The notes beneath the pieces are model-generated. The model was not told the origin of the DNA. It saw only the letters and a program-made list of their open reading frames with translations, and made no database searches. From contig NC_063065.1 of assembly GCF_018812025.1 (NCBI RefSeq), forward strand, positions 31,964,642 to 32,028,641: a DNA stretch of 64,000 nt, written 5' to 3'. Source of the stretch: Megalobrama amblycephala (Eukaryota; Chordata; Actinopteri; Cypriniformes; Xenocyprididae). Shown here one piece after another: positions 61,080-64,000 of the stretch (the stretch's first letter is position 1; each line of letters starts with the position of its first letter). Position numbers and translations under genes: made by a program.

Positions 61080-61480
61080 CAGTAAATTTAGATGCCCCAG
61101 CCAGTGTTTCAGCATTGCTTCTGCCATGGCCGTTGTCCAGTGAATTTTATCCATCTCTGTTTTGAATGCTTCCCATGGCAGCAGGGGAATATTGTGGCCA
61201 GTCTGTTCAAAGATGTTATTGAGTGTTTTGATGTTCTCCACCACTTTCCCCGACAGGGTCTTATCGTAGTTAATCAAGGGGATATGAAGAACCGCGTAGG
61301 GAAAAGTCTGGCACGCCACCCCCTGAACTGTTCCACACTCTTGCCCAAGATAGTAGGGTTCCCCTGTTCCCTATTATTAAGGCCGAACGAGAGGATCACA
61401 TGCTGGGTCCCTAGTGACACCGGTGTTTTGTGTTTGATAATATGATAAGCCTGGGCCAAATTTGCACCTGGATAAGAGTC
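61080..61480 (-). pseudogene. SGNH-esterase-like module upstream of the Penelope RT
   Basis: Across overlapping minus frames: VDSYPGANLAQAYHIIKHKT, then GTQHVILSFGLNNREQGN, then a later block PYAVLHIPLINYDK and MDKIHWTTAMAEAMLKHWLG. The G/N-containing middle blocks and the D-x2-H pair (DKIHWT) follow the layout of SGNH/GDSL hydrolases. The first block with the nucleophile Ser is degenerate around 61.49-61.55 kb. The assignment is by motif reading only. Confidence 0.55.
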
Positions 61481-61830
61481 TACCTCAATCCTATTATTGG
61501 CAATGAAGTATCTTCCCTGCTTGGACCCTCCCTAGTCATCATTCTCGTAACAGTGGTTGTAGCCTGCTCGATCGTAGCCTCCCGGGCAGTCTTTAAGTTG
61601 CGGCGGGCCCATCTAATTGCCACCTGCCACGCCTCTTCCCAACGGACCCGTGAAGTCTCCAATAATTCTGCCCTGGCCTCCTGCAAGGCTTCCTCATAAT
61701 GATCCTTTAAGATGTCCACCCCTGTATGCAGCCAATTTCTGGCATTTCCAAAGATCAGCCACTTCGTATTAAGGCTAGGGAGCGCTGACTGGACTCCCGT
61801 CACTATCTGGTTTGCCATTTGCACTAGTCG

Positions 61831-62094
61831 AGCTGGCTGCCGATTTTGACTGTCTGCGAGCTGAAGCGCCTGTGCATGGTGAAACGATGATGGTCCTGAT
61901 GGTCTTTCTGAAGTCTTGATCTGCTGACATTTCAGCTACTGAGCCTACAAAACAATAGACTCACCATTAGAAAGGGGACCAGATCCAGCTAAAATAGTAT
62001 CAATTAATTAATTAAATATTTAATTATAAAGTAAAGCTAATAAGCAGTTATAATAGCAAAACTAATACCAAAGCAACCCCATAGTCCTAACACT
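61831..62094. other. Upstream edge of the Penelope-like element
   Basis: No frame continues here. It probably belongs to the element's 5' untranslated part. Confidence 0.4.
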
Positions 62095-62640
62095 ACTACC
62101 CACATCCAGCCAGATAATCCTGGCCCAGCATTGCATTCCTCTGAATACTCTTGTTTGCCCAAACAAATCTAATCTGGACCCTGTGCCTGTATTACAAGAG
62201 CAGATCCAACTTGACCCCGAAGTGCGAGGTTTTCATCTGAACCTGCTCTAGACCGGCGTACCCAGCATATAACCCGAAAGCCACAGCCGGATAAGCCTGG
62301 CCCAGCATTGCATTCCCCCAAGTGATTTTGTTCGCAAAAATGCACTAATCTGATCCTGTGTATGCATTCTTAAGGGTAGGTACCACTTGACCCTGAAATG
62401 TGAGGTTTTCATCTGGACCTGCTCCGGACCAGCAAACCCGGCCCAGCATCGCATTCCACCTAGCACTATTGTTCACATAAATCAATACCCGAGTCAGTGT
62501 ATTACCCAAGTGGATCCAACTTGACCCAGGAATGCAAGGTCTTTGAGTGAACCTGTTCCAGACCAGCGAACCCGGCTGTGGCCCTCGGGTTGCCACAAGA
62601 TAATCCTAGCCCAGCATCGCATTCCTCCCACAATCCAGTG
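62095..62640 (-). repeat. Tandem repeat of about 140-170 bp, 3-4 units
   Basis: GGCCCAGCATTGCATTCC or its variant recurs at about 62132, 62302, 62442 and 62612. Each is followed by TTGTT..CA..AA, CTTGACCC..AATG..AGGT and CCTGCTC..GACC..CG. Units are 15-25% diverged. Confidence 0.85.
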
Positions 62641-62889
62641 GCGAAAGATAAATGTTTGAGTAAAAAGTGAGAGGCCCTTAGTCAAGACACAAGTGAGTTT
62701 AATGGTATGTCAGTACTGATGGCTCTGGCTAAGGTTAGGAGTTGAAAAATTACAACAGCTCCCCCCAACCTAGCACCTGTCTAGGAAGGTTTGGAATAGG
62801 GAGACTGAGGAAGTGCACGGGCCGATGCCTGTTAGACTATACCACCCTCCTGACTTGGAGCTTCTCTCATATGGGCATTGGGCTTAGAA

Positions 62890-63285
62890 TCAATTTAATA
62901 GACTACTGTGGGTTAAGGAAGAGAATAGGTATGGATTAGATCTGGGTTGATCCTTAAAACCAATCTAGGGTAAGTTAACCAAGGGCTAAAACAACCAGGT
63001 CTATTTTATTCCGGGCCACTATGGGTAGGCTTAGGGTGTGTGTAGGTAAGGCTTCGATCTCTATTGATCCAAGGGTTTAAACATTCAGGGTTAAAAACAC
63101 TGGGTTAAAAAAAAAAAAACACCAGGCTACTATGGTTAGGGTTAGGGTAGGTGTAGGTACGGGCTTAGATCTCTATTGATCTAAGGGATAAAAACACTAG
63201 GTTTCAAATCCCACTGGGCTACTATGGTTAGGTTTAGGGTATGAGTAGGTACGGCATTAGATCTAACTTGACCTAAAAGTATCAG
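62890..63285 (+). repeat. Tandem repeat of about 100-115 bp, 3-4 units
   Basis: GGCTACTATGGTTAGGTTTA-type starts occur at about 62900, 63013, 63124 and 63219. Each is followed by GGTGTAGGTA and TTAGATCT..ATTGATC, then AAAACA.. words. TTAGGG-like words occur but only within this unit; it is not a telomeric array. Confidence 0.8.
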
Positions 63286-63664
63286 TACCAGCAATTTTTA
63301 TTGTTGTTCTTATTTCATTTAAAAGCAGGTACTGTCTGCAACAGTATTGTTCTCCTTACTCCCCCAAAAACTTATATATTTAAGGAAATATTTAAGACGC
63401 TCATCAGTGGTGTACCTCAGACTCCTTGGGTGTTTCGGACCTTCAAACACCAGACACCCTCCTCTGAGGCGGCCCATCCCGGATGATCAGTCCGGGACGA
63501 GTGTCTTATGCCCAATTGCTAGTCGGACTAGACCAAAAGCACAGGGACATGGTTGGGTTCTGGTTTCAACCAATTTAAAACAAATCTGGCAGACCTCCTA
63601 TCCTGGAAATCCAAATTAAGGCATTTCTTAGATTGTCCTAGCCCAAAAATGATTTTTTCTAACC

Positions 63665-63880
63665 CGCATGCAATGGGTCGAGGGCCAGAACCGGCGGACG
63701 CAGAGCATCAACCTCCCCAGTTCACATCCCTCGAAACCAGCACAAACCGATATCACTGCTGAACCTGAAAAAAGCTCACAATGGGTTGAGATTGGGACTG
63801 GCGGATACAAAGCATCAAGCTTCTACCAGTTCCTCCCCCTAAAAACCAAGACAAACCAAACAGACATCATCCCAACCAAG
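63665..63880 (+). repeat. Two tandem units of about 108 bp
   Basis: CAATGGGTCGAGGGCCAGAA (63671) and CAATGGGTTGAGATTGGGAC (63779) start matching units that share GGCGGA..CA..AGCATCAA, CCAGTTC..CCCTC and ACAAACC. It may continue beyond the right edge. Confidence 0.75.
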
Positions 63881-64000
63881 GGACAACCGCTGGCCATGTT
63901 GACTTCTGAACTAAAGCCTGCTCAATTCTAAGAGGCCAAAATACGAAACCGAAAAAACGTAATCAGTGTATAGGTAGGATGGTGCAGAATGTGCTGTTGC

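Larger units (their letters stand above)
59050..61830 (-). mobile_element. Decayed Penelope-like retroelement
   Basis: Read on the minus strand from 61.8 to 59.1 kb: an ORF with KWLIFGNARNWLHTGVDILK; an SGNH-esterase-like module; the RT1 motif IKPADKGSAVVIMD (about 60605-60660); RT palm pieces including SLDVDSLYTN and FLDD; then a GIY-YIG nuclease. The RT followed by GIY-YIG order identifies a Penelope-like element with endonuclease (Neptune-like group). Several frameshifts and a missing thumb region between RT and nuclease show it is inactive. Confidence 0.88.

Noticed and set aside
62890..63285. TTAGGG-like words suggesting an interstitial telomeric repeat
   Set aside because: The hexamer occurs only once or twice per 110-bp unit and not in tandem; the unit as a whole is the repeat.

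Overview
This window is vertebrate nuclear DNA from a teleost, most likely a cyprinid (zebrafish, carp or goldfish type). The evidence is small exons in very long introns, GT-AG splice sites, two genes with clear vertebrate orthologues, and dense fish-type DNA transposons, L2-like LINE tails, long (TA)n tracts and a Penelope-like retroelement. There are no bacterial operons. Most long open frames in the window are by-products of repeats.

Two protein-coding genes are supported, arranged head to head. (1) abi1 (Abl interactor 1, WAVE complex) is on the minus strand. Its first coding exon is 40236-40352 and its second is 16025-16192, separated by a 24 kb intron. The rest of the gene lies beyond the left edge, so intron 2 is at least 16 kb. 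(2) acbd5 (acyl-CoA-binding domain protein 5, a peroxisomal tail-anchored ER tether) is on the plus strand. It is complete: 13 coding exons between 42672 and 57571 join in frame to 502 residues, with a likely non-coding first exon ending at 42416 and a 3'UTR to about 59.0 kb. The same two genes are neighbours in human (10p12), so this is conserved microsynteny. The roughly 2 kb between them is a divergent promoter region with ACTACA-type (ZNF143/STAF-like) motifs and a local duplication of the abi1 upstream sequence.

Layout. 1-16.0 kb: abi1 intron 2, with an inverted pair of TTAA-flanked elements, an L2 reverse transcriptase fragment, an L2 3' end, a THAP-finger remnant and a hAT element with a perfect target duplication. 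16.2-40.2 kb: abi1 intron 1, with two long (TA)n tracts around a 0.93 kb foldback element, a second hAT element, a 1.8 kb minisatellite (about 41 units), several TIR elements and AT-rich repeats. 40.2-42.4 kb: promoter region. 42.4-59.0 kb: acbd5, whose introns carry second copies of elements seen in the abi1 introns. 59.05-61.85 kb: decayed Penelope-like element on the minus strand (GIY-YIG, reverse transcriptase and an upstream SGNH-esterase-like module). 62.1-63.9 kb: three different short tandem-repeat arrays immediately upstream of that element.

Exon boundaries were derived by reading splice sites and checking phase by hand. Repeat borders are given where terminal inverted repeats or target duplications can be read directly; otherwise they are approximate. 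Repeat family names are kept at superfamily level because no database was searched.
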